Positions 33,350 through 43,952 of a DNA stretch of 64,000 bases are shown here, one piece after another. The position numbers and the translations under genes are program-made. Within the stretch, counting starts at the first letter, position 1. Every line of letters begins with the position of its first letter. Location of the stretch: the NCBI RefSeq assembly GCF_041734735.1, contig NC_134887.1, forward strand, positions 28,229,748 through 28,293,747, written 5' to 3'. The DNA comes from Babylonia areolata. Taxonomy: Eukaryota > Mollusca > Gastropoda > Neogastropoda > Buccinidae. The notes beneath the pieces were generated by a model. The model was not told the DNA's origin, did no database searches, and worked only from the letters and a program-made list of their open reading frames with translations.

Positions 33350-34185
33350 ATAATGGAACCATCTTTAATAAAGCATATACTGCTATGATTAAGCTTCTAC
33401 AAGGAACAAAATATTTCTACGAGGTACTAATTGGAAAACCAGAACTTCAAAATGCCTGTAAAAACTGGGATTTGATTTTTGAAAACAAGCTCAACTGGAA
33501 TAACTTTTTTTCAATACCAAACAAATCCAAGAGACAAGATTAAAAAAATGTCCAGATGAATATTCATTATCATATTCTTGTGATAAGTTATGCTCTGATG
33601 AAGATAGAAGTATTCCCAGATAATAAGTGTAATTTCTGCGAGGATAAAAAAGAGGTACAATTCTACATTATCTATAGGTGTGCGACCATGTACAACGTTG
33701 TTTTTTTTTTTTTGTTTTTTTTAACAGAAATCGTAAGGCATTTAAAGGAAAAGTGTATACATTGTGACAGACTTACTCTTTATGATGCACTGGTGCTTTT
33801 TGGACATAACAAAATAAAGATTGGGGGGTGTTTCTCGTTTATTTTATTGATAGCTAAATTCTATGTTTACAAATACAGACTCAATAATGTAAAAACCAAG
33901 ATTGCAAATGTTCAAAGAAAGATCTCAAGCAGCTGTTTGAAGAAGACAAGTATGCTTTTGACATAACCAGGGAACATAACAAATTTGTGTCAAGAATTGA
34001 CAATACAAGATTAAGCTATATGAGGTCACCTTGGAATTATGGTCGTGAACATGTGTTCTGTTTACAATATGTTGTTGTGGACTAGTTAGTATTTAGAACA
34101 TCATTATGTCTTTACTCTATACTTTCTAATCCACAGTGTGTATGAATGTTGTATCTTTAAACCTTTGTCCGAATGAAAAATAAAC
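33350..34185 (+). mobile_element. L1/Tx1-like LINE 3' part with poly(A) signal
   Basis: KLLQGTKYFYEVLIGKPELQ, then NWDLIFENKLNWNNFFSIPN (33395-33525), then DNKCNFCEDKKEVQFYIIYR (Cys pair, 33615) and LIAKFYVYKYRLNNVK at about 33850. This is the C-terminal third of a Tx1-type ORF2 in the right order. A few stops and a T-run interruption at 33700-33722 break it. AATAAA at 34180 may be the element's polyadenylation signal. Confidence 0.75.
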
Positions 34186-34189
34186 GTTG

Positions 34190-34690
34190 GAATCTTTTTA
34201 CCCAAAGGTATCACATTGCAATTACAAATCCCCCACCCCACCTCCCGCCCGAAAAAAAACACAACAAAAACAAACAAACAAAACTCACACGTTTGTTACC
34301 AGAAAACAACACGGAACAAGGGTAAGAGTTGTGGATGCCATTTCTGACTACACAGTCACGATGTTGCGGGTTCACCAGAATCCATACATTTCGAAGAAGC
34401 TTAAACATGATTTTTTACGGATTTGAATGAAGCGGTCTCGCTGTACCCACTCTCCTCAAAGACGCATTCAGCTGTTCATTCCTTGTCCGACGAGACGGTA
34501 TCAGGGAAACCCACAGGGCTTACGTTTTGGTGATGTGAGCATCTTTCCGTCTTCACCGCTGATTGTACGAGATGGATGCTGAGCAGAAGCTTGCTTGTTC
34601 ACTGATGCTTTTGGATGAAAGCAGAACGCCCATGTTTGACAGAGGGTGATCGGGAACCCTGATGCTCCAAATGCACCGTGCAGCAATGGT
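34190..34690. other. Flank of the piggyBac fragment, unassigned
   Basis: It could include a very degraded C-terminus of the transposase on the - strand, but no cysteine-rich finger is convincing. Confidence 0.3.
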
Positions 34691-34697
34691 GGCCAGG

Positions 34698-35335
34698 TCA
34701 ATGATGTTTGAAAACATGACCATCGGCTATCGCTCTGTCTGCCATTTTGTCTACGGTGTCAACAACCTCCTTTGTGGAGTTGTAGAAAAGAAGCATTTCT
34801 GGCTTCCTTTTGAGGTTGTCTTCCGATGGGACTAAACGCATGTCGTGCATTGTACTCCGAACAAGGACGTTCTTTCTACGTCTGGTAGTTGACAACGGTG
34901 CCGCCTGCACTGTATGCAATCTCACTGTAGTGCAATGCCAGTCTCCTCTCTGTCTTGAAAGAATTTGGCAAGAACCGTTTGTTTCCTCGCACAGTACCCA
35001 CTATTGTCAGACCATTATTCAGCAAGATATCGGCTAATGTGAAATACGTGAAATAATTGTCATATGTGACATTTCTGCCACTTCTGAAGAACGGTGTAGC
35101 CAGCTCAACGGCTATGTTCCGGCCAAGATTTATTTGTCTCTCTTGACCAGTTGGTCGACCCAGGTATGGGATACAGAGCAAAGGAAAATTGCGCTCAGCG
35201 TCGGCCACCCACCGTGTGCCATCTCTTGCAATCTCAGTTGACTCACTAGGCTCCGTCTCCTCAGCTTCCTCCTCAGACTTATCAGGGGAGGAGTCTTCAG
35301 GGGCCAGGGGGCCCTCCTCCTCGCTCGTCACATCA
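34698..35335 (-). mobile_element. piggyBac-like transposase fragment
   Basis: Read on the - strand: an acidic N-terminal stretch (EEEGPLAPEDSSPDKSEEE), then VADAERNFPLLCIPYLGR, NLGRNIAVELATPFFRSGRN, VTYDNYFTYF, GLTIVGTVRGNKRFLP and, after a frame change near 34900, KPEMLLFYNSTKEVVDTVDK. These are the DDE_Tnp_1_7 core motifs. Aspartates at VADAE, YDNYF and VDTVD correspond to the catalytic acidic residues of piggyBac. The acidic N-terminus runs straight into the VADAE strand, so most of the usual region between them (roughly 200 residues) is missing. The remaining core also has the frameshift. Plain DNA transposon, inactive. No TTAA-bounded ends were found. Confidence 0.85.
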
Positions 35336-35452
35336 TCACCACTGAGGGGGACATGATTCCCAGTGGCATCAAGGGCTGATGTTACTTATTGTGCTGGGCT
35401 AGAAGAAATATTCATGGACACAAATGCAATACCGTATACTTTTCATTGGACA

Positions 35453-35496
<44 letters not shown>

Positions 35497-35610
35497 GCAC
35501 ATACGCACGCATAGACAGACAGAAACACACACACACACACTATGCACACGCATACACACATACACACACACGTACGCATGCACACACACATACATACATG
35601 CTCGTGCGCT
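35453..35610. repeat. (CA)n-rich tract
   Basis: Pure CA at 35453-35482, then degenerate CA with CACG, CATA and CAGA variants. Confidence 0.9.
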
Positions 35611-35639
35611 TGCAGGCACACTCATACACCTGCCTTTTA

Positions 35640-36360
35640 ACAAAAGAAGTTAGCAAATTATTATCTCTAGATGCATGACATCATATCAAGGTCATCACCA
35701 TTAGCAGCCACGTGAATTTCAAACAATTTGGGTCGGTCCATGTCACCAGCGACAGTTCCCAACATGACAAGTTTATAGGAGCCTGTAGTCTAAAGCATGA
35801 TGGACTTTTACGTCACCGCATATTTTTTCTGGCCTGGCACAGTATTTATGACCTTTCAGAATTACACAAATTAAGTTAAACTTCATGCAGTCTCTCTATC
35901 GTTGTTGCTACGTAAAATGCATGGTTTATATATGCAAAATACGCAAACATTTCTTTCAGTTTGGAACAAATTTCGCTGAATCATGAACGTCATACATTGT
36001 CACATACCAGTTTTTATTTCTCAATTAGGATTCAGTTCATTCTTGAATTAAAAAGAAAAGTGACAGTGCACTGGTATAACAACAGCTTGACATCTGAAGT
36101 CCAGAATTGTAAGTGCGTGTACCTGCGCACCTGGTGAGAAATAGATGGGTAGGGAAAGAACTAAACGGGAACTGTCTTTAGTTAGACACCGTTTATAGTC
36201 CCAAGAAAAGAAGAAATCCCAAGGAAAAATTGTAAAAGAAATAATTGCAATGCAGTCGATTGAACTGTACATTACTTTTAACAGTGCAAAAAGCGGCAGA
36301 ATGTACAAAGCGCGAGATACGTATTTATCTAACTGAAACACGGACTCTCGCAATCGCGCT
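35640..36360. other. Non-coding DNA
   Basis: No feature recognised. A - strand frame at 36048-36353 has hydrophobic stretches but no family resemblance. Confidence 0.35.
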
Positions 36361-36364
36361 TTCA

Positions 36365-36490
36365 GTTGCGTACTCAGGTCTGTGTAGATCTAGAGAACAC
36401 GGCAACATGATGCAATGTGCCTGAGGCGATGGCAACGTCATTTTTCTTTTCCGCGAACTTAAATATGTCTTAAATAATTGAGATACATGC
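36365..36490 (+). repeat. Unclassified dispersed repeat R2, copy 2
   Basis: Matches 17655-17780 in 'tgtgcctgaggcgatggcaacgtc' and 'tcttaaataattgagata'. Confidence 0.6.
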
Positions 36491-36799
36491 ACATGCACGG
36501 AAATTTAAGAATTGCTCATGCATGGAAACCTAAAGATTGCCTTGCAGTGAATACATTTCGTAGTAGATCTAAATTGTAATACAGTAAATAACTTTCAGCT
36601 GGTTGCCCAGTCAGTTCACGCAACAGTTGCTTTCCACACAAGGGAAGAGTCAGGCAAAAGGGTGCGGATTTCTTTTGGTACCAAATAGGTGGTGAGATGC
36701 CAGAGCTGTGCCTACTAAATACGAGTTCTCCCTGCTGGGTACTGTAGAACCCGGGTAGTCAGGAGAAGGACAAACATCTTTGAGTCTCTGTGGCAGTCA

Positions 36800-36920
36800 T
36801 GGGTCCGGCCAAACCTGTGCCGTCGCAATGTAGGTGTTTACGATCACCATTCTTTACCACGTCTGGGTCCAACCAGACCCGTGCAGTCGCAATAGGGGTG
36901 GCCATGATTACAACTCTTTA
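36800..36920 (+). repeat. Tandem duplication, unit about 57 bp
   Basis: 'tgggtccggccaaacctgtgc' plus 'cgtcgcaat' (from about 36807) recurs as 'tgggtccaaccagacccgtgc' plus 'agtcgcaat' (from about 36864). Both units end with '.ctctttac' or 'ttctttac'. Confidence 0.7.
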
Positions 36921-36922
36921 CT

Positions 36923-37335
36923 CACAGTGGTGATTTCAAAACAAAATAAATGAAAATAAGATCAATGAGTAAGTGAATAAAAGATAAGGAAACAGATAAA
37001 TGCATAAACAAACGATAAGATAAATTGATAAATAAGAACAGCAAATGAAAATAGAAACAAAAATCAAAATTTACAAACAAAATAGAAGGAAAGAAAAAAG
37101 TAATGATGATGAGAGGCAGTGTGAAACAAACACACACTGGTGATTTTAAAACAAAGTAAATGAAAATGAGATTAATGAGTAAATGAATAAAAAAATATTT
37201 AAAAAAAAGATAAGGAAATAAATAGACGCATAGACAAACGATTAGATAAATTAATAAATAAGAATGATACATGAAAATAGAAACAAAATACATAAACGAA
37301 ATAGAAGGTACGTAAACAGTAATGACAATGATGAT
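36923..37335 (+). repeat. Tandem duplication, unit about 210 bp
   Basis: The copy starting cacagtggtgatttcaaaac at 36923 and the copy starting cacactggtgattttaaaac at 37133 run in parallel through 'gataaggaaa', 'acaaacgat' and 'aatagaagg' (about 37080 and 37300). A-rich and non-coding. Confidence 0.85.
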
Positions 37336-37417
37336 GATAATAACAATAATGATGCTAACATGAACATATAATTAAATGAATAAACCATCATCATGGCCTG
37401 GCTTCGCTGACGAAGAT

Positions 37418-40400
37418 CTAGGAAGGGCGTTGTCCACGTCTGATGCAGGCACGCTCATGGCTGACAAGGCCAATGCGGGAAAAGCAGAGTCGGCCGCAGC
37501 GGTTGCAAGGGAAAGTCTGGTCTGGGTTCGCGGCTGCAGCGTCGTGGTTCTTCCTCCTTCTGCGTTTGTCCTCAAGGCTGGCCCTGCGGTTGTTTTCGAA
37601 GGAGGAGACAGCTTGGTGGATGGTGCGTCGCCAGGTCTCTCGATCAGCGGCTACTGCGGACCACTGGCGATGGTCAATGTGACAGGCACCGAGAGCTTTC
37701 TTCAAGGAGTCTTTGTATCTCTTCTTGGGTGCTCCTCTGTCACGGTGGCCAGTGGACAGTTCGCCATACAGCGCGATCTTGGGCAGGCGGTGGTCCTCCA
37801 TCCTGGACACGTGCCCTCCCCAACGTAGCTGGGTCTTTAGCAGCACTGCCTCGATGCTGATAGTCTTTGCCTGCTCCAGGACCTCGACATTTGTGATGTA
37901 GTCACTCTAGTGGATGCTGAGGATGGTGCGAAGGCAGCGCTGGTGGAAGCGATCAAGCAGTCGTATGTGGTGCCGGTAGGTGACCCAGGTTTCGGAGCCA
38001 TACAACAGGGTGGGCAGTACAACAGCTCTGTACACGCTGATCTTTGTGTCTTTCTTCAGGTGTTTGTTGTTCCACACTCTCTTGTACAGCCTGCCGAATG
38101 CGCTGTTTGCCTTTGCAAGTCTGTTGTCGATCTCCTTGTCGATCTTGGCGTCAGACGAGATGGTGCAGCCTAGGTAGCTGAACTGGTGGACCGACTTCAG
38201 CTCTGTCTCACCGATGTTGATGTGAGGAGCGTGGAATTCTTCCTGTGGGGCAGGCTGGTGGAGAACTTCCGTCTTTTTCAGACTGACTTCTAGGCCGAAG
38301 AGCTGCGCAGCCTCTGCGAAGCAGGACGTTATACGCTGCAAGGCCGCTTCTGTATGGGCGACGAGGGCAGCATCGTCGGCAAACAGAAGCTCTCTGATGA
38401 GTTGCTCCAGTGTCTTGGTGTGGGCCTGTAGCCGCCTCAGGTTGAATAGGCTGCCATCAGTGCGGTATCTGATGAAGATACCGTCGTCGTCGCCAAGATC
38501 TTCAGTGGCCTGTTGGAGCATCATGCTGAAGAAGATCGTGAAGAGGGTCGGCGCGAGGACACAACCTTGTTTCACTCCATTTCCAATTGGGAAGGGCTCC
38601 GAAAGGTCGTTGCTGTGTCTGACCTGTCCACGCTGTTCCTCATGTAGTTGGATGACCATGCTGAGGAATTTTGGGGGGCATCCTAGACGTTTCATGATCT
38701 CCCACAGACCTTTTCTGCTCACGGTGTCGAAAGCTTTCGTGAGATCGACGAATGTCGCATACAGTCCTTTGTTCTGTTCCCGACATTTTTCTTGTAGCTG
38801 TCTGAGAACGAAGACCATGTCAGTGGTGCCTCTGTTGGCTCTAAAGCCACACTGACTCTCTGGGAGATGTTCTTCGGCGATAGTAGGCACCAGCCGATTT
38901 AGGAGGACTCTGGCGAGGATCTTGCCTGCGATGGAGAGCAGAGTTATCCCCCTGTAGTTGGAGCAGTCCGACTTTTCTCCCTTGTTTTTATACAGGGTGA
39001 TGATGACTGCGTCACGGAGGTCCTGTGGTAGTTTGCCTTGCTCCCAGCAGCAGACAAAGAGGTTGTGGAGTTTGGAGTGTAGTGCTGGGCCTCCATTCTT
39101 CCACGCCTCCGGCGGAATTCCGTCAACCCCTGCTGCCTTGCCACATTTCAGCTGTTCAATGGCCTTGACAGTCTCTTCTAGGGTTGGTAGCTCGTCCAGT
39201 TGTAATTTCACTGGCTGTTGTGGGATGTGGAGAATTGCCGAGTCTTGAACCGTGCGGTTGGCGCTGAAGAGGGCCTGGAAATGTTCCAACCACCTGTTCA
39301 GGATCGACGTCTTGTCTGTGAAGAGCGCCTGGCCGTCTGCGCTGCGCAAAGGACTCTGGACCTGGTATGAGGGACCGTACACCGCCTTCAAGGCTTCGTA
39401 TAAGCCCCGGTAGTCACCAGTGTCTGCACAAAGCTGAGCCCTCTCTGCCAGGTTGGTCCACCACCCATTTTGAATCTCACGAAGCTTGCGCTGGAGGTTG
39501 CTGCATATGAGCCGGAAGGTTGCTTTCTTCACCGGACAAGACGGTTGTGCAAGGTGAGCCTGGTGGGCTGATCTCTTCTTCGCCAGCAATTCTTGGATCT
39601 CCTGGTTGTTTTCGTCAAACCAGTCCTTGTTCTTTTTCGACGAGAACCCTAGGACTTCTTCAGAGGACTGCAGGATGGCTGATTTCAGCTGTGCCCATAG
39701 TGCTTCTGGAGAGGGGTCTGTGGGGCAAATGGGGTCTTCAAGTTTGTCCTGAAGCTTCGCCTGGAATTCAGCTTTCACTTCAGCTGACTGAAAGTTGCCG
39801 ACCTGGAATTTCTTCCTAGGAGCTCCTCCTTTCTTTGGTTTGGGCTTGAAGTGGAGCCTGAGCTTGCTGCGGACGAGGCGGTGGTCAGTATGACACTCCG
39901 CGCTGGGCATCACTCGGGTGTGTAGGACGTCTCGTACGTCTCTCTGGCGCATCAGGATGTAATCAATGAGGTGCCAATGTTTGGACCGAGGATGCAACCA
40001 CGTTGTCTTCAGGCTGTCCTTCTGCTGGAAAATGGTGTTGGTGATGGTAAACTGCTGCTCTGCACAGAACTCGAGAAGAAGGCACCCATTGTCGTTGCAA
40101 TTACCAACGCCATGCTTGCCAAGGACTCCTTTCCAGGCTTCTGAATCTTGGCCAACTCTGGCATTGAAGTCGCCAAGGATGATGACCTTGTCGTCAGCAG
40201 GGGTGTTCTGAACGAGGTTGCGCAGATCAGTGTAAAACTTGACCTTTTCTGTGGGGTCCGCTTGGAGGGTTGGAGCGTACACGCTGAACAGAGTGGCATG
40301 CTGTTTGTTCCGTAGTGGGAGGCGCATGGACATAATTCGGTCTGAGTGTCCTGTTGGCAGGTTTTCAAGCTTGGAGGCAATGGTGCTCCTGACCATAAAG

Positions 40401-40600
40401 CCTACGCCATAAAGGCGTCTCTCGGTCTCTGGCTTGCCTGACCAGTAGAGGGTGTACCCAGCGCCGTGTTCCTGGAGGCTGCCTTTCCCTGCAAAGCGGA
40501 CTTCGCTGACGGCAGCAATGTCAATGTTCAGTCTCTGAAGTTCGTGTGCGACTAGAGCGGAACGCCTTTCTGGGTGGTTGCTGTCTGCAGAGTCACGCAT
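37418..40600 (-). pseudogene. LINE ORF: endonuclease, reverse transcriptase, zinc finger; one internal stop
   Basis: The same frame is open for 1,061 codons from an ATG at 40600 to a stop at 37418, apart from a TAG at 37907-37909 that replaces what is usually Trp (TGG) in this family. N-terminus: APE endonuclease, with VSEVRFAG, VIILGDFNARVG and the final ECHTDHRLVRS. Middle: RT, with GVDGIPPEAWKNGG, LPESQCGFRANRGTTDMVF, FVDLTKAFDTVSRKGLW, NGVKQGCVLAPTLF and catalytic FADDAAL near 38375. After the stop the frame continues to a finger CNRCGRLCFSRIGLVSHERAC. Endonuclease homology begins a little upstream (KVACWNIRT) with no earlier in-frame ATG, so the true start may be non-AUG or further 5' in another frame. 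The protein would nick target DNA and copy its RNA there. Confidence 0.85.
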
Positions 40601-41405
40601 GGTTCGGATGTTCCAGCATGCTACCTTTAGTCCTTTTGCACCTAATTGTGAGGCAGGTGCCGGCCTTTTCTTCTCTATTGTTGTTCGACCGCGTTTGGAG
40701 ATGCCCGTTGACCGCGGCTAGCCAACTGGGGGGTATGGAGATGAGCATTTGTTTGGACCACCTTTTCTAGGCCCCTCTCCGTGTGGAGCAAGCAGTGCTG
40801 TCCCTAGAAAAGGCTGCTTGGTCGTTCAGGGTGCTGCCGAGTGATGCTGTCACCTCCGGGTCAACAATCAGGCGACCAATATCCTGAACCGCCTGCATGC
40901 AGGATTGGAACTGCGGCTTCCAGTGACATCTTCCACCTGCCGTTTTCGCCCCTTTCCCATCGCTACAGGGCTTGGAATAGTTGGTGGCGCGGACGTGGAC
41001 GTGTCCTTCAAGCCTGCGCAATGGAATTTTTAGGTGGAGTGCAGTGTGCGCAGTACTGGCCCCACCCTTTACACCCGTGGTTCATCTGCCATAGCCTAGC
41101 AAGCTGGGACGGTGACAGTGAGGTCCTCAGGTCGTAGGTTTTATATCAGACTGTCCTTGTCCTAGCCTCTGGCTCAAAAACCTTCCTCGGAGGCACGGGG
41201 GCGCGGCTACTGAAAGTCGGGACATGGCCATGGACCCAGGGTCAATGCATGTCGAGACTGTCCTGCATTCCTTAGCACTTCATGGGTTTTACTTCAGACT
41301 TTTCCTTGTCTTAGATGGACTGCCTTCCCGGGCTGTCGAGCTCCATCTGCCCGCATGTGACAGGTAGCACAGGGTTACATGGTACCTGTGGCAGGTAGAG
41401 ACCTG
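40601..41405 (-). other. 5' leader of the LINE
   Basis: GC-rich stretch between the long ORF's first ATG and CA-rich DNA at about 41410. The frame upstream of the ATG is open for about 40 codons back to a TAG near 40720. It probably holds the element's internal promoter, by analogy with other LINEs; nothing in the sequence proves it. Confidence 0.5.
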
Positions 41406-41529
41406 ACCTGACTGCAAAATGAATAAACACACGTGCACAAATGTATCAGATATGCAAATATATCACACAGATATGAAAACACAAAGAAATGTATACAGAC
41501 CCTACACTATAAAAGCAAAAGCACACAAG

Positions 41530-41690
41530 CCTCAACACATAAACTCGTGTGTGCGCGCACACACATTCACATACAAACATGCGTATTTACACACACACAC
41601 ACGCACATGCACATGCACAAGCACATTCCTTAATCCGCAGCTCCCAAAATACATACAACACAGACATACACACACACCACCACTCCTAAT
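41530..41690. repeat. (CA)n-rich tract
   Basis: Degenerate CA with GCGC and CATA variants. Confidence 0.85.
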
Positions 41691-41699
41691 GTGATGTTC

Positions 41700-43040
41700 G
41701 TCCTTCGGATTCGACGATGACCATGGCTTCAAAAATCAGATGGAGGATCGGTGGCTGTGGGTCCAGAGGTGACTGATGAGGCCAATCCGGGCCCTGAAGG
41801 CTCGCCCACATGTGGGACACAAGTGACTGGATGCTGTTGTGGCAGTGGATGCCACTCGGACCTTGCGCACTGCACGCTTTCGTTGCGCCTCGGTGATGCG
41901 CCTGGCTTCAGCTGCACGGGCTCCTGTGGTGATCTAGCTGTGACAACCTGGACGGTCCTGAGAAAGCGTCTCCCATGTGTTGATGTCGACGCCCAGGTCT
42001 TTGAAGGATGCTTTGAGGCAGTCTTTGTAGCATTTCTTCTACCCTCCAACTGAACGCTTGCCCTGACATAGTTCTCCGTACAGCAGCTGTTAAGGCTGCG
42101 GAGGCCAGCTCGTTCTGGGACTTCCGTATTGGTGATTTTGTCCTGCCACCTGATGTGGCGGAGTTTGCGGAGACAGCTCAGGTGGAAGCGATTGAGCAGT
42201 TTGGCGTGTCTCCTGTAGACAGTCCGGGTCTCGCTGGCGTTGAAGAGGGTGGTAAGGGCCACTGCACAGTAGACCTTAAGCTTGGTGGTAGTGCTGAGTC
42301 TTATCTGCTCAAAGACGTTCTCACAGAGTCTTCCAAAGGTAGTGCTGGCTTTGGCGATCCTGTTGCTGCCCACAGCGTCTATGTACACTGCGCGAGAAAG
42401 CATGCTGCCCAGGTAGATGAAGTTTTCGACTGCCTGGAGCCTTGTTTGACGCCGTTTGTTGCCCTTGGCTTTTTTCCTGGAGTTGGCGTGCAGCAAAAAC
42501 CATGTCTGCTGTCCCTCGTTTCACATGGACTGGAGGAGTTCAGTCAGTTTTTGCATCATGGCAGGGCGTCCTGCTTTGTATAACTCAGCAGGATTGCATC
42601 GGGACCTAGCACTTTGCCACAGGAGAGTTGCTTCACTGGCTTCGTGACTTCCTCTTCTGTGGGGAGGGTGTCGAGGTCCTCGTTGATCTCTATCTGGGGC
42701 AGGCGAGCAATGGCCTCGTTATTGATGTTGGCAGGACGGTTGAGGACGTTGTTGAAATGCTCAACCCACCTTTCCAGAATCTACTTCTCCATCAGCAGCT
42801 GCGTCCCGTCTGCGTTGAGGAGGGGTGAGGAGCCGGAGGACTGGGGTCCATATACAGCCCTAAGCGCATCGTAGAAGTGCTTTGTGTCGTGGCTGTCTGT
42901 GTAGCCCTGGATTTCATCCGCCTTCTTACCGAACCAGCTGTCCTGCATCCCGCGAAGTTTCTTCTTCACCATTCTTTTTGCGTCAGCAAAGGTATCTTCC
43001 TTGGCTTGTGACGTGGGGTCCTTATGATGCGCTCTGAACA
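41700..43040 (-). mobile_element. Antisense LINE, 3' half (part of a SINE-split element)
   Basis: On the - strand: VEWWFQQ-type C-terminal RT region replaced by VENFIYLGSMLSRAV, then IAKASTTFGRLCENVFEQ, WQDKITNTEVPERAGL near 42130 and a terminal finger LCPTCGRAFRARIGLISHLW near 41800, followed by a stop at about 41735. Further 5', KRGTADMVFAARQLQEKS (42450-42530) joins almost directly to VENFIYLG. The RT core with its catalytic loop is therefore deleted, and a smaller gap lies before it near 42540. Frameshifts occur. The element continues beyond the SINE at 43458-43860. Confidence 0.8.
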
Positions 43041-43043
43041 GTT

Positions 43044-43290
43044 GATTTTTTTTGTATTTGTATTTGTATTTCTTTTTTATCACAACAGATTTCTCTGTGT
43101 GAAATTCGGGCTGCTCTCCCCAGGGAGAGCGCGTTGCTACACTAAAGCGCCACCCATTTTTTTGTATTTTTTCCTGCGTGCAGTTTTATTTGTTTTTCCT
43201 ATCGCAGTGGATTTTTCTACAGAATTTTGCCAGGAACAACCCTTTGTTGCCGTGGGTTCTTTTACGTGCGCTAAGTGCATGCTGCACACG

Positions 43291-43321
<31 letters not shown>

Positions 43322-43457
43322 TAGCGTCCAGACCACCACTCAAGGTCTAGTGGAGGGGGAGAAAATATCGGCGGCTGAGCCGTGATTCGAACCAGCGCGC
43401 TCAGATTCTCTCGCTTCCTAGGCAGACGCGTTACCTCTAGGCCATCACTCCACTTTC
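43044..43457 (-). mobile_element. Full-length tRNA-derived SINE inserted in a LINE
   Basis: On the - strand the head reads gatggcctagaggtaacgcg (A box) and gctggttcgaatcacgg (B box, near 43385). The body follows with 'cattcggatgagac'-type and 'cccacggcaacaaaggg' sequences, and it ends in a (TACAAA)n-like tail, 'acaaatacaaatacaaa' (43048-43072). The copy looks complete. It interrupts the antisense LINE and so is younger than that LINE. Target duplications are not obvious. Confidence 0.9.
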
Positions 43458-43860
43458 TGTTATCAATGCCTCTATTTCTTCATTATTCTCTTCGAACCAG
43501 TCTTGGTTTCTTCGGGTTACTGGTCTGAGATGCTCGAGGGCAGCAGTGTGTAGACAGTATCTCTGAAGGCTATCCACTGTTCCTCAGTGCTGGTCCAGAC
43601 TTCCTGTGGTGCGTCTGGCAGTCTGCTTACAAGGTCGTCGGCGAGTTTTTCTGCAACTTTGCTGCATTTCAACTTGGAGACATTCCGCCTCTTTACATTC
43701 TTCTGACCTTGTGGTCTTCTCATGGGCAGAATGCAAAGTCTGAACTTGGACACAATGAGGCGGTGGTCGGTCCAGCAGTTGGCACCTCACATGGCTCTCC
43801 TCGCTGTCTTCCTGGCAATAAAGTAGTCTGTAAGGTGCCAATGCCTCGAGACAATAATTA
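43458..43860 (-). mobile_element. Antisense LINE, 5' part, truncated
   Basis: Continues the LINE of 41700-43040 on the far side of the SINE: a DWFEEN-type linker near 43490, VSKLKCSKVAEKLADDL near 43660 and the end of the endonuclease (FRLCILPMRRPQ and DRPPHC/VQVQ) near 43740-43790. It stops near 43855 at 'aggtgccaatgcctcgag', so the 5' half of the endonuclease is absent. Confidence 0.7.
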
Positions 43861-43904
43861 TACTCACAGACACACACATGCAAACATTCCCACATATCAC
43901 ACCT

Positions 43905-43912
43905 CTCACGAT

Positions 43913-43947
<35 letters not shown>
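43905..43947. repeat. (CA)n microsatellite
   Basis: Near-perfect CA run at the truncated 5' side of the antisense LINE. Confidence 0.95.

Positions 43948-43949
<2 letters not shown>

Positions 43950-43952
<3 letters not shown>

Larger units (their letters stand above)
37376..41405 (-). mobile_element. Near-intact full-length LINE (APE-type non-LTR retrotransposon)
   Basis: On the - strand there is a leader of about 800 bp (41405 to 40601), one long ORF (40600 to 37418) and a short 3' end with GATGATG then TTTATTCA at 37376-37400. The ORF encodes endonuclease, RT and a terminal zinc finger. It is by far the best-preserved transposon here, with only one nonsense codon, and is therefore a young insertion. 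It belongs to the same broad group as the antisense copies at 5.3-9.2 and 41.7-43.9 kb. The clade (RTE- or L1-related) cannot be settled by eye. Confidence 0.85.

Noticed and set aside
36922-37293. A hydrophobic - strand protein of 123 residues
   Set aside because: Phe/Leu/Ile-rich translation of an A-rich tandem duplication; the repeats explain the composition.
37376-37828. A + strand gene of 150 codons
   Set aside because: Complementary strand of the near-intact LINE's zinc-finger region.
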